A DNA stretch of 64,000 bases from an uncultured Clostridia bacterium (GTDB taxonomy: Bacteria > Bacillota > Clostridia > TANB77 > CAG-508). Positions 33,617 through 42,412 of the stretch are shown here, piece after piece (positions within the stretch are counted from its first letter, which is position 1; every line of letters starts with the position of its first letter). The stretch lies in the NCBI GenBank assembly GCA_934133005.1, contig CAKPAI010000001.1, positions 124,001 to 188,000 on the forward strand. The letters run 5' to 3'. The translations under genes were made by a program, and so were the position numbers. The notes beneath the pieces are model-generated. The model saw only the letters and a program-made list of their open reading frames with translations, had not been told where the DNA came from and did not search any database.

Positions 33617-34228
33617 TTAGCCTCCTAAAGCATCTTTGTTTTCGGTGTCACTCGGCATTGGAGCCTCATTTTTAGGCGTAATATCTTCAATTACTATTTG
33701 CTCATTTTCATCTAACTTATACCTTGGTAAATCTGGAAGTTCATCTAAACTTGATATTCCAAACATTTTTAAAAAGTTAGGAGTCGTCTCATAGATTGTA
33801 GGTTTTCCTGGTAAATCAGCTTTACCTGCAACCTCAATCAAGTTGTATTCTAACAATTTATATATAGTTCCATCTGAATTTACTCCTCTTATCGCTTCAA
33901 TTTCAGCTCTGGTAATCTTGGGATTATATGCAATTATTGCTAAAGTTTCCATTGCTGCTTGTGACAAATTTGGCTTTCCCCTTTTATCAAATATTGGATA
34001 TAAATACTCATACATTTCTTTTTTAGTTGTAAGCTGATATCCATCTTCAACTTTTATTATTTCAATTCCTCTATTGCTATTTGAATAATCTATATTCATA
34101 AGATTTATAATATCAATTATTTCATTAGAAGACATCTCTAGAATTGACATTAACTCACTTATTTTTACATCTCTTCCACTTGCAAAAAGAATTGCCTCAA
34201 TTATTCCCTTTTGTTTTTCTATTTCCAT
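33617..34228 (-). CDS. scpB: Segregation and condensation protein B
   Basis: 203 residues. Two winged helices: IEAILFASGRDVKISELMSILEMS and LSQAAMETLAIIAYNPKITRAEIEAIRGVNSDGTIYKLLEYNLIEVAGKADLPGKPTIYETTPNFLKMFGISSLDELP, the ScpB signature. It binds ScpA and SMC to organise and segregate the chromosome. scpA is not in this window. The promoter at 34266-34295 is near perfect. The gene precedes proS by 39 bp. Confidence 0.95.
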   Translation of the reverse strand: MEIEKQKGIIEAILFASGRDVKISELMSILEMSSNEIIDIINLMNIDYSNSNRGIEIIKVEDGYQLTTKKEMYEYLYPIFDKRGKPNLSQAAMETLAIIAYNPKITRAEIEAIRGVNSDGTIYKLLEYNLIEVAGKADLPGKPTIYETTPNFLKMFGISSLDELPDLPRYKLDENEQIVIEDITPKNEAPMPSDTENKDALGG

Positions 34229-34265
34229 TTCTAATTCCCATCTTAAACGTTTTTTACACTTTTAC

Positions 34266-34295
34266 ATTATACACGTAAAACAGGCTTTATGTCAA
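34266..34295 (-). promoter_or_regulatory. Consensus sigma-A promoter of scpB
   Basis: On the minus strand: TTGACA (34290-34295), 18-bp spacer, TATAAT (34266-34271), both hexamers perfect. Confidence 0.75.
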
Positions 34296-34302
34296 TATTT
34301 GC

Positions 34303-34331
34303 TTGCAGTAAATTTAAAAGTGTGTTATTAT
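34303..34331 (+). promoter_or_regulatory. Probable promoter of the 49-codon gene
   Basis: TTGCAG (34303-34308), 17-bp spacer, TATTAT (34326-34331), divergent from the scpB promoter, 7 bp away. Confidence 0.5.
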
Positions 34332-34364
34332 AAAGTTGAAAATTATAAGAAAGGACTAATTCTA

Positions 34365-34514
34365 ATGTTTAGTGATAAAAAGAATATAGAAATAGTTACT
34401 GGAAATGGAGAAAATTTAAATATTTCAAGTGTTCAAGATAACATTGGAATTGCTTCTCCTGATGAAGATTCAAACGTAAAAAAGAATGTCATCATCCCAG
34501 AAGAAAAAAAATAA
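34365..34514 (+). CDS. Small acidic protein, unknown (49 residues)
   Basis: Translated MFSDKKNIEIVTGNGE..., ending KNVIIPEEKK. The ATG at 34365 follows AAAGGAC, whereas an in-frame upstream ATG (34299) lies ahead of the promoter elements and is rejected. The protein is polar with no Cys, no membrane segment and no recognised family. A strong terminator overlapping the stop codon and a promoter upstream argue that the unit is expressed. Confidence 0.55.
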   Translation: MFSDKKNIEIVTGNGENLNISSVQDNIGIASPDEDSNVKKNVIIPEEKK

Positions 34515-34540
34515 ACTTCCAGCTTTTTTCTGGAAGTTTT
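34512..34540. terminator. Bidirectional terminator
   Basis: AAACTTCCAG / CTGGAAGTTT, a perfect 10-bp stem with a T-rich loop, followed by TATTTTTTATTT. It is shared by the 49-codon gene (+) and the cadherin-like gene (-). Confidence 0.85.
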
Positions 34541-34545
34541 ATTTT

Positions 34546-35862
34546 TTATTTAAATCTTTTTCCTTTATGTTTATTCTTTACTTTTTTAGATTCTTCTTCT
34601 ATTTCATTTTCTTCGTTAGTATTCAATTCTTCTTTATTTTCTAATTGCTCTTCTTTTTTATTATTTATTATAATTAATGTAATTGTTATGATTATTCCAC
34701 CAACTAGTATTGTAACAACAATAACTACACTAAATATCATTCTATCTACTAAATTTGCTTTATCATTTGATGCAGATTTTGCATTATCACTTTCTTGAAC
34801 ATTAATTACTTCACTTGATGTTCTTGTTTTATTTACTGTAATTTGGTATGTAACTTTTTTACTTCCGTCTGCTGATTCAAGTATTATATATACAATATTT
34901 TCTCCCTCTTTAAAGTTTTCATTTCCTTGAATTGTAACTTTAGCACTTTCATCATTTGCAATTGCAGTTAAATTTAGCTTTGAAATATCCTTTTTATCCA
35001 TATCTACATTTATTGTATAAGCATATGTATCTTCTGAAAAAACTGGCGAAAAATCAAAATCTTGTACTTCTAATTTTGAAAGTTTTAATTCTTTTTTTGT
35101 TACCTCTTCTTCTGCACTTTCATCAATTATATTTGGAGTTGTGTTTTCTTTTGCTTTTCTGCTTAAATAAACTTTTATACTTTGGCCATCATCAAGATTT
35201 GTTACTACTATTTCATTTGTTCCTTCTTCCAACTTTACAGTTGTTCCTGATACACTATTTCCATTTACTTTTATACTATAATTACTTGTTCCTACTGCCA
35301 ATACTTTTGCACTATTTTTGCTATTTTCAACAGCTGGTACAGTTTGACCATTAGTATACTTAGTTCCATCAACAGTTATTGCAGTTAATTCTGATGTTTT
35401 TTCAGAATTGTTTTTATTTTCAGATGGTGTAGGTGTAGGCTCTGGTTCTGGTGTAGGAGTTGGTGTTGGCGTTGGTGCTGGTTCCTCTTTCTTTGCATTT
35501 ACTGTAATTGTTTTGCTTGCAAAGCTTCTTATTGTGCTTCCATCTGAAGCTTCTGTTATACTTCCCTCAAGAGTTACTGTTAAGTTTCCCTCTTTTGCCA
35601 CATTATATACTCCTGACATACTAATTGCTTTGTTTCCTTCGTAATTTTCAAGTTCACTACTACTTGCAATTACAGTTCCGTTTACTTTTAATTTTAAATT
35701 CCACTGTACAGCACTTCCTGACACACTAATAGTAATGCTATCTCCAACTGTTGCGGAAGAATTACAACTAATTTGTGCAGACGCTGCATTTACACTATTG
35801 CTCGCCATTAATAGCATGAAGCTTACTATTACAAATGATATTATAAACTTTACTTTTTTCAT
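34546..35862 (-). CDS. Cell-surface protein with cadherin-like beta-sandwich domain
   Basis: 438 residues. A signal peptide (MKKVKFIISFVIVSFMLLMASNSVNA) is followed by a beta-sandwich (about 27-125), a Pro/Thr linker (PTPTPTPTPEPEPTPTP), a second beta module (about 158-235), a cadherin-like beta-sandwich (about 255-355: LSKLEVQDFDFSPVFSEDTYAYTINV), a membrane helix (about 380-402) and a basic tail. The cadherin-like fold (PF12733) is common in clostridial surface proteins and often helps hold wall polymers or sugars. Co-transcribed with the glucosaminidase gene 12 bp upstream. No sorting motif, so it is held by the C-terminal helix. Confidence 0.85.
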   Translation of the reverse strand: MKKVKFIISFVIVSFMLLMASNSVNAASAQISCNSSATVGDSITISVSGSAVQWNLKLKVNGTVIASSSELENYEGNKAISMSGVYNVAKEGNLTVTLEGSITEASDGSTIRSFASKTITVNAKKEEPAPTPTPTPTPEPEPTPTPSENKNNSEKTSELTAITVDGTKYTNGQTVPAVENSKNSAKVLAVGTSNYSIKVNGNSVSGTTVKLEEGTNEIVVTNLDDGQSIKVYLSRKAKENTTPNIIDESAEEEVTKKELKLSKLEVQDFDFSPVFSEDTYAYTINVDMDKKDISKLNLTAIANDESAKVTIQGNENFKEGENIVYIILESADGSKKVTYQITVNKTRTSSEVINVQESDNAKSASNDKANLVDRMIFSVVIVVTILVGGIIITITLIIINNKKEEQLENKEELNTNEENEIEEESKKVKNKHKGKRFK

Positions 35863-35874
35863 ATTTTCCCTCCT

Positions 35875-37812
35875 TTATAAGCTTATATTTTGAACATTCA
35901 TGACTTGTTTTTTTAATATAAATGAATCACCTGTATCTATATATCCGTCTCCATTGACATCTGCTGCTAAAACTTCAACATTATTTTCTAATTTTTTCAT
36001 TTCCTTTATTACTAATTTAATGATATATGTATCTCCTGTGTCTACATAGCCATCTCCATTTATATCCCCTTTAACAATGATAGCTTTTTCAGTATTATCA
36101 TCTAGATTTTTTAATATAAATCCGCTTCCTATCTTGTCATTTTCAGAAATCACTTCATCTTTATTTCTTATTTCAACATTAGTTAATTTTAAGCTTTCTT
36201 TCAAATCATTTATAGTAATATCTGGTACTGCAATTATATTTTCGCCATCTATTTTTGCTTTTAATTGTTGCTCATTATTGTCTTCTCCACTATTGCTTCC
36301 ATCTGTTACATCTGTTAAAAACTTACTTGCAACATAGCCTTTATATCCATTATATCTCACTTTATACCAAGTATATCCATCTGCATTTGTTACGTCTTTT
36401 TGAAGAATTTCTATTGTTGCCCCATTATCAATTCCTGTTACATAACTTCCTGATGTACTTGCGCTACTTCTCATTGTTAAATAGCCATCAGTTAATTTAA
36501 CAACCGCTGTTCCTATTACTTTTTCTTCATCTATTATTTCACAAGATTTTAGATATTGACTAGCTACATATCCTATAATTCCGTTTCCTGTTTTTATTTT
36601 ATCCCATTTTCTTCCACTACTGTCTACAGAACATTCTCTCTCTAGTACGGCCACTACTTCATCTAATGTATTTATCATTCCTACTGAATTATAATCAGTT
36701 CCCGGTCCACTTCTAACATAAACTCCTGTTCCAACTGAATAGTATAGTGCTCCATCATTAGTTGTTAGTGAAGTTGGAAGTTTATTTAGTCCTGACATAT
36801 TTTCATAGACTGGAATTATAAAATTTAATTTAGCATCTAAAATTCCATTATCAAGATATGTATTATATAAACTACTTGCTTGGCTTGTTGGATCTTGTAT
36901 ATTTGTCATATATTGATGATTAAAACATACATTTGAACTTATTGTAACAGTATTTCCTTTTTCTAAAATTACCTCTCCTACTACATCCCATTTATAGAAA
37001 TATGCTGTGTTTTGTCCTGCTAACATATAATCATTTGCAAGTAATTTGGCACCATTCACTATTGCAATATATTGGTTACTCCATCCATGATTTTTAGCAT
37101 AAATTAAACCATTTGTAACTGCATTTCCAGTATCATAAGCACCATAATTAAAGAAATTATAATATCCTTCATATCCAGGGGCAGTTCCTGTTATAGAATT
37201 ACTTTTTCCATCTCTTCCTACTTCTTGCAAAATCTTTATTGCAATACTGTATGGGCTCATTTTGCTTTCACTTGCAGCCTTCATTATTATTTCAGCATAT
37301 GAAATTTCTCCTATTCCTTCAATTTCAATACTTTTATCCATGAAAGTTCCATTTAATATACTTTTTACTCCATCTATATTTTGAGTGGTTCCAGTGTATG
37401 TCATTTCTAAAAACTGAAAAATTGAAACATCATTTTTTAGAAAATTTCTAGGGTCCATATAATATTTTATAATCGAGTCTGATGCACAAGCATAGCCACT
37501 TTCTACACTTCCACTACTATTTATCCACTTTGAATCAGCAGATGCAATTACTCTATTTTTTCCAATCTTTACTTCATTATCTACAAGTTCATCCCATGAA
37601 ATTCCTGTATAATATGCTTCAAAATTCCAATTGGGATGCTGCTCACTCAATTTTTTTAAATATTCCTTATAACTATCTGGAAATTCATCAATTCCACTTT
37701 TTATGTACTGCGTATATGTACTTGCACCATATACCTCATTTTTTATTACTACACTCATTACTATATTTAATAACATTACTAATATTAAAGTAATATATAT
37801 TATTTTTTTCAA
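35875..37812 (-). CDS. Secreted N-acetylglucosaminidase with SH3 repeats and a dockerin
   Basis: 645 residues from a TTG start with GGAGG 8 nt upstream. A signal peptide (MKKIIYITLILVMLLNIVMSVVIKNEVYGAS) is followed by a GH73-like glucosaminidase domain (about 40-330) with PNWNFEAYYTGISWDELVDNE, YYMDPRNFLKNDVSIFQFLEMTY, IMKAASESKMSPYSIAIKILQEVG and YNFFNYGAY. Two bacterial SH3 modules follow (about 365-425, 445-505: YVRSGPGTDYNSVGMINTLDE and GYLTMRSSASTSGSYVTGI). The end (581-640) holds two dockerin repeats, DINGDGYVDTGD and DVNGDGYIDTGD, each a Ca2+-binding loop. It probably trims peptidoglycan, and the dockerin implies docking to a cohesin, none of which is visible here. Confidence 0.9.
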   Translation of the reverse strand: MKKIIYITLILVMLLNIVMSVVIKNEVYGASTYTQYIKSGIDEFPDSYKEYLKKLSEQHPNWNFEAYYTGISWDELVDNEVKIGKNRVIASADSKWINSSGSVESGYACASDSIIKYYMDPRNFLKNDVSIFQFLEMTYTGTTQNIDGVKSILNGTFMDKSIEIEGIGEISYAEIIMKAASESKMSPYSIAIKILQEVGRDGKSNSITGTAPGYEGYYNFFNYGAYDTGNAVTNGLIYAKNHGWSNQYIAIVNGAKLLANDYMLAGQNTAYFYKWDVVGEVILEKGNTVTISSNVCFNHQYMTNIQDPTSQASSLYNTYLDNGILDAKLNFIIPVYENMSGLNKLPTSLTTNDGALYYSVGTGVYVRSGPGTDYNSVGMINTLDEVVAVLERECSVDSSGRKWDKIKTGNGIIGYVASQYLKSCEIIDEEKVIGTAVVKLTDGYLTMRSSASTSGSYVTGIDNGATIEILQKDVTNADGYTWYKVRYNGYKGYVASKFLTDVTDGSNSGEDNNEQQLKAKIDGENIIAVPDITINDLKESLKLTNVEIRNKDEVISENDKIGSGFILKNLDDNTEKAIIVKGDINGDGYVDTGDTYIIKLVIKEMKKLENNVEVLAADVNGDGYIDTGDSFILKKQVMNVQNISL

Positions 37813-37943
37813 AACTTATTCCTCCAAATATTTAAGACTACCATTTTTGTCAAAAATTATCAAAATAAGTATATCATTGTAACCCTTCATACGTCAATAA
37901 ATTACGGAATTTGTAATTTATTTGAAATATTTTCAAAAGAAAA

Positions 37944-37973
37944 AATCGCTTTACTTTTATAAGTAAAACGATT
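37944..37973 (-). terminator. Terminator of the two-OB SSB-like gene
   Basis: AATCGCTTTAC / GTAAAACGATT (one mismatch) followed on the minus strand by TTTTTTCTTTTG. Confidence 0.75.
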
Positions 37974-38016
37974 CTTTCTTATCTTAAAGGAATTTATTTA
38001 TGTTCTATTTATCTAA

Positions 38017-38721
38017 TTATATAGCTTCTTGATTTGTTGTAGCAACTTCTTCAGGTTGTTCTTCTTCGTTATCATCTTCTTTAATAACTTCTAAACTTCC
38101 AACTGAAACTTCATATGCTACTTTATTTTCAACAGTTCCATCTTCATATTTCTTTTCATATTGTCTAGATTGAACTCTACCTACAATTTTTACTTCAGTT
38201 CCAACTTCCATGTTTTCACAGAATCTTGCTGTTCTTCCCCAAGCAATACATGGTATATAGTCTGATTTACTATATGCTCTATTTACAGCTAAAAGAATAT
38301 CAGCTATTTCTCTTCCAAATGGTGTTTGTCTATAAATTGGCTTTTTACAAATATAACCAATTAATGTTACTTCATTTGATAAGAAATCTTTTCTTGCTTC
38401 AACTTCGCTTTCTTGATCTTCAAGCATAGTTACATTTTTAGCAAATACTGTTAGTACTAATTTGTTTCTGCCTTCTATATAACTGTTATATGATCTAAAT
38501 TGTCCTTCAACAGTTATTTTAGAATCAACTGGTATCTCTCCATCTGTCATTAATCTTTCTGATATTGTAATTGGTATAATATCATTACTTCCACTTAAAC
38601 GTGGAACACTCAAGTCAAATATATAAAATTTTTCTCCATATATTTCATGACTAAATCTTTTTTCACTAGTTACCTTTCCCACTAGTACAATGTGGTTGTT
38701 TTCTGAATAATTTGTATCCAA
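38017..38721 (-). CDS. Tandem OB-fold single-stranded DNA-binding protein
   Basis: About 234 residues; I prefer the TTG at 38721, which has GAGGAGG 8 nt upstream, over the ATG at 38754, whose reading frame contains that ribosome site. Two OB folds: about 10-105 (IVLVGKVTSEKRFSHEIYGEKFYIFDLSVPRLSG) and 115-215 (VTLIGYICKKPIYRQTPFGREIADILLAVNR, YIPCIAWGRTARFCENMEVGTEVKIVGRVQSR), the second with the SSB-like core. The acidic tail (EEDDNEEEQPEEVATT) fits an SSB. This clostridial two-OB type is not the main Ssb and its job is not established. Confidence 0.8.
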   Translation of the reverse strand: MDTNYSENNHIVLVGKVTSEKRFSHEIYGEKFYIFDLSVPRLSGSNDIIPITISERLMTDGEIPVDSKITVEGQFRSYNSYIEGRNKLVLTVFAKNVTMLEDQESEVEARKDFLSNEVTLIGYICKKPIYRQTPFGREIADILLAVNRAYSKSDYIPCIAWGRTARFCENMEVGTEVKIVGRVQSRQYEKKYEDGTVENKVAYEVSVGSLEVIKEDDNEEEQPEEVATTNQEAI

Positions 38722-38857
38722 CTTTATTTCCTCCTCATTTTCTTTTTTAAGCATTTGTATTTTTTTGTCTCATTTATAACCTACAATACCTATTATACTA
38801 CCATTTTTTGGTTTTGTCTACATAAAAAGTTGATTTTTTTGTATTTTTTGTTATTTT

Positions 38858-39340
38858 CTAACATTTTGCATATAAAATTGCTAGAGCTATTACTATCATA
38901 ACATCATATATATCAACACTTTCACGGCTTATATTTACTTTTATTTCTTGTGGCTCTATTTTTAAATTTTGTGGGTTTTTTATTGTATTTTGGAGGCAAA
39001 TTAGTATTTCATCATCTTCTATACTAGATATTGTTATATCACTTTTTGAATTATAACCATATGATATTGTGCTACATGAATTAAAAATATTTCTATCTAA
39101 ATTTTCATTCATGTCTAAATTATATACTAAATTTTTACTATTATTTACAATTTTCTCTAATATATTCCAATTTTCAACCTTCTCATTTATTACAATAGTA
39201 TCAAGTTTAATATTTTTAATATTTCCTATATTAGATTCTTTAATATACATAGTTTCACAATTATTCACTAGAAACTTAGTTATAAAATTACTTAATTGTA
39301 CTTTACTATTTTCACTAGTTATAATTTCAATAAAAGGCAT
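38858..39340 (-). CDS. Unknown protein with a C-terminal hydrophobic helix
   Basis: About 160 residues from the ATG at 39340 (GGAG 6 nt upstream; the ATG at 39352 lies ahead of it). It starts MPFIEIITSENSKVQLSNFITK and reads as an alpha/beta protein: IKLDTIVINEKVENWNILEKIVNNS, then LVYNLDMNENL. A C-terminal hydrophobic stretch (DVMIVIALAILYAKC) may be a membrane helix. I do not recognise the family; the TIVINEKV and LVYNLD segments recall nucleotide-binding Mur/MinD-like folds but no P-loop is present. It follows the small membrane gene by 20 bp in the metG operon. Confidence 0.6.
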   Translation of the reverse strand: MPFIEIITSENSKVQLSNFITKFLVNNCETMYIKESNIGNIKNIKLDTIVINEKVENWNILEKIVNNSKNLVYNLDMNENLDRNIFNSCSTISYGYNSKSDITISSIEDDEILICLQNTIKNPQNLKIEPQEIKVNISRESVDIYDVMIVIALAILYAKC

Positions 39341-39360
39341 AATTTTCTCCATTCTTACCT

Positions 39361-39573
39361 TTATTTTAATTTATTTTCCTCATTTTTTTCATAATTTATA
39401 CTATCAATTTCATTTTGAATATTTGAAACTATCTCATTTTTTGTTTGAATATTTGCTTTTGTTTCAACTATCAGTTCATTTTTATCGTAACTTGATACCG
39501 ATAATAATATAGCAACTGTTCCTAATGCAACTAAATATGAGCATAATTTTTTCTTACTCAAAACAAAAAACAT
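39361..39573 (-). CDS. Small membrane protein, unknown
   Basis: 70 residues from the ATG at 39573 (TAGGAGG 10 nt upstream; the ATG at 39600 lies before it). MFFVLSKKK is followed by one hydrophobic helix (about residues 11-25, SYLVALGTVAILLSV) and a coiled-coil-like extracellular part (VETKANIQTKNEIVSNIQNEIDSI). The layout (short cytoplasmic lead, single helix, coiled coil) recalls FtsL/DivIC-type proteins, but nothing proves it. It lies 58 bp downstream of metG and 20 bp upstream of the next unknown gene. Confidence 0.55.
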   Translation of the reverse strand: MFFVLSKKKLCSYLVALGTVAILLSVSSYDKNELIVETKANIQTKNEIVSNIQNEIDSINYEKNEENKLK

Positions 39574-39631
39574 ATATATTATCCTCCTAATGCTCGGCAT
39601 TTACTTTAATATATATGTTTTTTATTATTTT

Positions 39632-41215
39632 TTATTCACTTTTCATTTTATTTTTTATGTATTCTATTTCTTCTACTTGGTCAAGTCTTACAAATATTGG
39701 CTCACCTTTTTCAATTACAGTTAAGTCTTTTGTAACATTTCCAAAGTCTTTAATAGTTTCATATTCTTTATATTTTTCATCATTTATTCCAAGTTGATTA
39801 AATATTTTATTTGATGTTTCTTTTAATGCTGGATTTATTAATATTGCAATTATCCTTAGAGTTTCAACTAAATTGCTCATTACCGCTTCAAGCTTATCTG
39901 TTTCTTCATTTTTAGCAAGCACCCAAGGAGCTGTTTCATCTACATATTTGTTAGCTCTTGAGATTATAGCCCATATAGACTCTAATGCATTAGACATATG
40001 ATATGTGTCCATATTTTCTTCATATTCTGCAATTTTTGCATTTACTGTATTGATTAAATCTTTATCAAATTCAGTAACTTCACCTTTATATTCTGGAACC
40101 TTTCCTCCAAAATACTTATTTACCATTCCAACTGTTCTATTTAAAAGATTTCCTAAGTCGTTGCATAAATCAAAGTTATATTTATTTACAAAGTCTTCTG
40201 GTGTAAATATTGCATCTTGCCCATAAGGAAATTCTTTAAGTAAGAAATATCTTGTTGCATCTAGTCCATATCTTTCAATAAGCATTTCTGGATAGATAAT
40301 ATTTCCCTTAGATTTTGACATTTTTCCATCTTTCATCATTAAAAATCCATGAGAATAGATTTTCTTTGGAATAGGAAGTCCTAATGCCATTAAGAATATT
40401 GGCCAATAAATACCATGGAATCTAATTATATCTTTTCCTACTAAATGTAAATCTGCTGGCCAGTACTTTTTAAATAAGCTGTCATCATCTGACATATATC
40501 CAAGCGCTGTGATATAATTTGTTAAAGCATCTAGCCATACATATATTACGTGTTTTGGATCTTTTGGCACTTTTATTCCCCAATCAAAAGTTGTTCTTGT
40601 GACACATAAGTCTTCTAACCCTGGCTTAATAAAGTTATTGAATATTTCATTTTTTCTTGATTCAGGACAAATAAAATCTGGATTTTCTTCATAAAATTTC
40701 TCAAGTCTTGCTTGGTATTTTTTCATATTAAAGAAGTATGATTCCTCTTTCATTTTCTTTACTTCTCTTCCACAATCAGGACATTTTCCATCTACTAATT
40801 GAGTCTCAGTAAAATATGTTTCACATGGCATACAATACCAACCTTCATATTCACCTTTATATATATCACCTTGTTCCATAAATTTGTCAAATATTTTTTC
40901 AACAACTTTTGTATGTCTTTCTTCAGTTGTTCTTATAAAATCATCATAATCAACTCCCATAAGTTTCCAAAGTGCTTTTGCTTGCTTTGCAACTTCATCA
41001 ACATGCTCTTGTGGAGTTTTTCCGTTTTTTATTGCTACTTGCTCAACTTTTTGCCCATGCTCATCAAGACCTGTTAACATTCTTGTATCATATCCTCTTT
41101 GAGCCTTATATTTTTTTATTGTATCTGCAAGAACTGTAGTATATGCTGTACCTAAATGGAATCTTCCACTTGGATAATATATTGGTGTTGTTATATAAAA
41201 TGTCTTCTTCTCCAT
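39632..41215 (-). CDS. metG: Methionine-tRNA ligase (short form)
   Basis: 527 residues. The class I HIGH motif is HLGT (residues 20-23), and KMSKS is present in MMKDGKMSKSKGNIIYPE. A zinc-binding knuckle is seen as CMPCETYFTETQLVDGKCPDCG (about residues 127-148). It lacks the C-terminal EMAPII/Trbp111-like tRNA-binding domain that makes many MetRS about 650 residues long, an accepted variant. It charges tRNA-Met. No T-box leader is visible: only 58 bp separate it from the upstream gene. Confidence 0.96.
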   Translation of the reverse strand: MEKKTFYITTPIYYPSGRFHLGTAYTTVLADTIKKYKAQRGYDTRMLTGLDEHGQKVEQVAIKNGKTPQEHVDEVAKQAKALWKLMGVDYDDFIRTTEERHTKVVEKIFDKFMEQGDIYKGEYEGWYCMPCETYFTETQLVDGKCPDCGREVKKMKEESYFFNMKKYQARLEKFYEENPDFICPESRKNEIFNNFIKPGLEDLCVTRTTFDWGIKVPKDPKHVIYVWLDALTNYITALGYMSDDDSLFKKYWPADLHLVGKDIIRFHGIYWPIFLMALGLPIPKKIYSHGFLMMKDGKMSKSKGNIIYPEMLIERYGLDATRYFLLKEFPYGQDAIFTPEDFVNKYNFDLCNDLGNLLNRTVGMVNKYFGGKVPEYKGEVTEFDKDLINTVNAKIAEYEENMDTYHMSNALESIWAIISRANKYVDETAPWVLAKNEETDKLEAVMSNLVETLRIIAILINPALKETSNKIFNQLGINDEKYKEYETIKDFGNVTKDLTVIEKGEPIFVRLDQVEEIEYIKNKMKSE

Positions 41216-41238
41216 TTTTACCTCCTAAAATATAAAGA

Positions 41239-41257
41239 GCGCCTTTTTGCGGGCGCC
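41239..41257 (-). terminator. Weak terminator between the small membrane gene and metG
   Basis: The most GC-rich hairpin in the area: GCGCC pairs with GGCGC around CGCAAAAA, followed by TCTTTATATTTT. The stem is short. Confidence 0.45.
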
Positions 41258-41273
41258 TTCATTCTATAATTTA

Positions 41274-41528
41274 TTATTTGCTTTCTTTATCGTCTTTTTT
41301 TGATGATGGCATTTCTAAGTCATTTGCAACTATATTTGCTTTACCTATTACCATTATTAAGCCTACGAATAATAAAATTATTCCTATAACTATAAACATT
41401 ACAGATGTTGTTATACTGTCTCCCGCTACACTAGTTTGAAATCCAGTAAATAACATTGATACACCTATTATTGCTATTAGTATCCAGAATACCCATACTG
41501 ATGTTTTAATTTCTTCTTTCTTAGCCAT
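41274..41528 (-). CDS. Small two-helix membrane protein
   Basis: 84 residues from the ATG at 41528 (AAGGAGG 8 nt upstream). After MAKKEEIKTS there are two hydrophobic helices (about 10-28, VWVFWILIAIIGVSMLFT, and 39-60, VMFIVIGIILLFVGLIMVIG), then a polar tail with several Lys (SSKKDDKESK). No family is recognised. It lies 66 bp downstream of the sortase gene and could be in the same transcript. Confidence 0.6.
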   Translation of the reverse strand: MAKKEEIKTSVWVFWILIAIIGVSMLFTGFQTSVAGDSITTSVMFIVIGIILLFVGLIMVIGKANIVANDLEMPSSKKDDKESK

Positions 41529-41594
41529 TTCCAGTTCCTCCTTCGTTTTTTCTATCATAATTATATTGAATTAGTTTTAAAAAGTCAATATTTT

Positions 41595-42353
41595 TTATAA
41601 TACTTCTCTACATTTTATTACTCTTCTTTGAGTTGCGTAATTGCTACAAGTTATAAGTGTTATCTCTCTTTTTCCGTTTGTAAGTTGACTTGTACAACTT
41701 ACATCATCAGGCTCAACAATAGAAATATCATATGCTTCATATGTAACTTTTTTTCCTTTTTTGTCTTCTAATATAGCAATATCTCCAATTTGCATTTTAT
41801 AAAGCTTTCCAAATAATTTTCCGCTTCCATAATTATGCCCTACTATACAATAATTTCCAATAGTATTAGGCTCTCCACCCCAATATTTATTTAATGAAAT
41901 TTTTAGTAGTTCGTCTGATGTGTCTGAAATTACTGGATAATCTATATCTAGGCTTGGAATTGTAAGCCTTGCATCTATTTTATATTCTGTTCCACTATCG
42001 GTTGTATATATTTCATCCTCCGTTACTTCTTCAGCTTTTTCAACTATTTGATTTGTAACTTTTTCAGATTCTCTTTCATTTAAAGTAACAATTATAACAT
42101 CATTTACAATATTTTTAGTTGTCGTATCGGTTTTATTTTCTTTATTTTTTTCAGTATTCTTATCCCAGCTATTTGCTAAAATTCTTTCAGAAACTTCAAC
42201 ACTCTTATTTCTGTCATTTTCAGCATACACATAATAGCCACATAAAATGATAATCAAAAATATCGATGCAAAAAATCTTATTTTGTACATTTTTTTCTTT
42301 CTCTTTAGTTCTGGCGTAATATATAATTTTTCTGTAACAAGAATTTGATTCAT
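41595..42353 (-). CDS. Sortase
   Basis: 252 residues. An N-terminal membrane helix (about 21-42) anchors the protein outside; a Ser/Thr/Lys-rich spacer follows, and the sortase barrel is C-terminal. Catalytic residues are His173 in IVGHNYGSGKLFG, Cys236 in TLITCSN, and Arg243/244 in ATQRR. ARLTIPSLDIDYPVI marks the class. The small barrel with TLxTC and no long C-terminal extension fits a class D or E housekeeping-type sortase. No LPXTG substrate is encoded next to it. It would attach proteins to peptidoglycan. Confidence 0.92.
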   Translation of the reverse strand: MNQILVTEKLYITPELKRKKKMYKIRFFASIFLIIILCGYYVYAENDRNKSVEVSERILANSWDKNTEKNKENKTDTTTKNIVNDVIIVTLNERESEKVTNQIVEKAEEVTEDEIYTTDSGTEYKIDARLTIPSLDIDYPVISDTSDELLKISLNKYWGGEPNTIGNYCIVGHNYGSGKLFGKLYKMQIGDIAILEDKKGKKVTYEAYDISIVEPDDVSCTSQLTNGKREITLITCSNYATQRRVIKCREVL

Positions 42354-42412
42354 ATTTTTCCTTTCCTAAATTATTTTATTGCTACTATATTATAACATGT
42401 ATCTAAACCTTT

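Noticed and set aside
34956..35354. Plus-strand ORF of 132 codons, very Leu-rich
   Set aside because: Antisense to the cadherin-like gene; composition and lack of a ribosome site mark it as a shadow.
41216..41273. T-box leader for metG
   Set aside because: Only 58 bp upstream of metG and no T-box consensus or antiterminator stem; the hairpin there is short.
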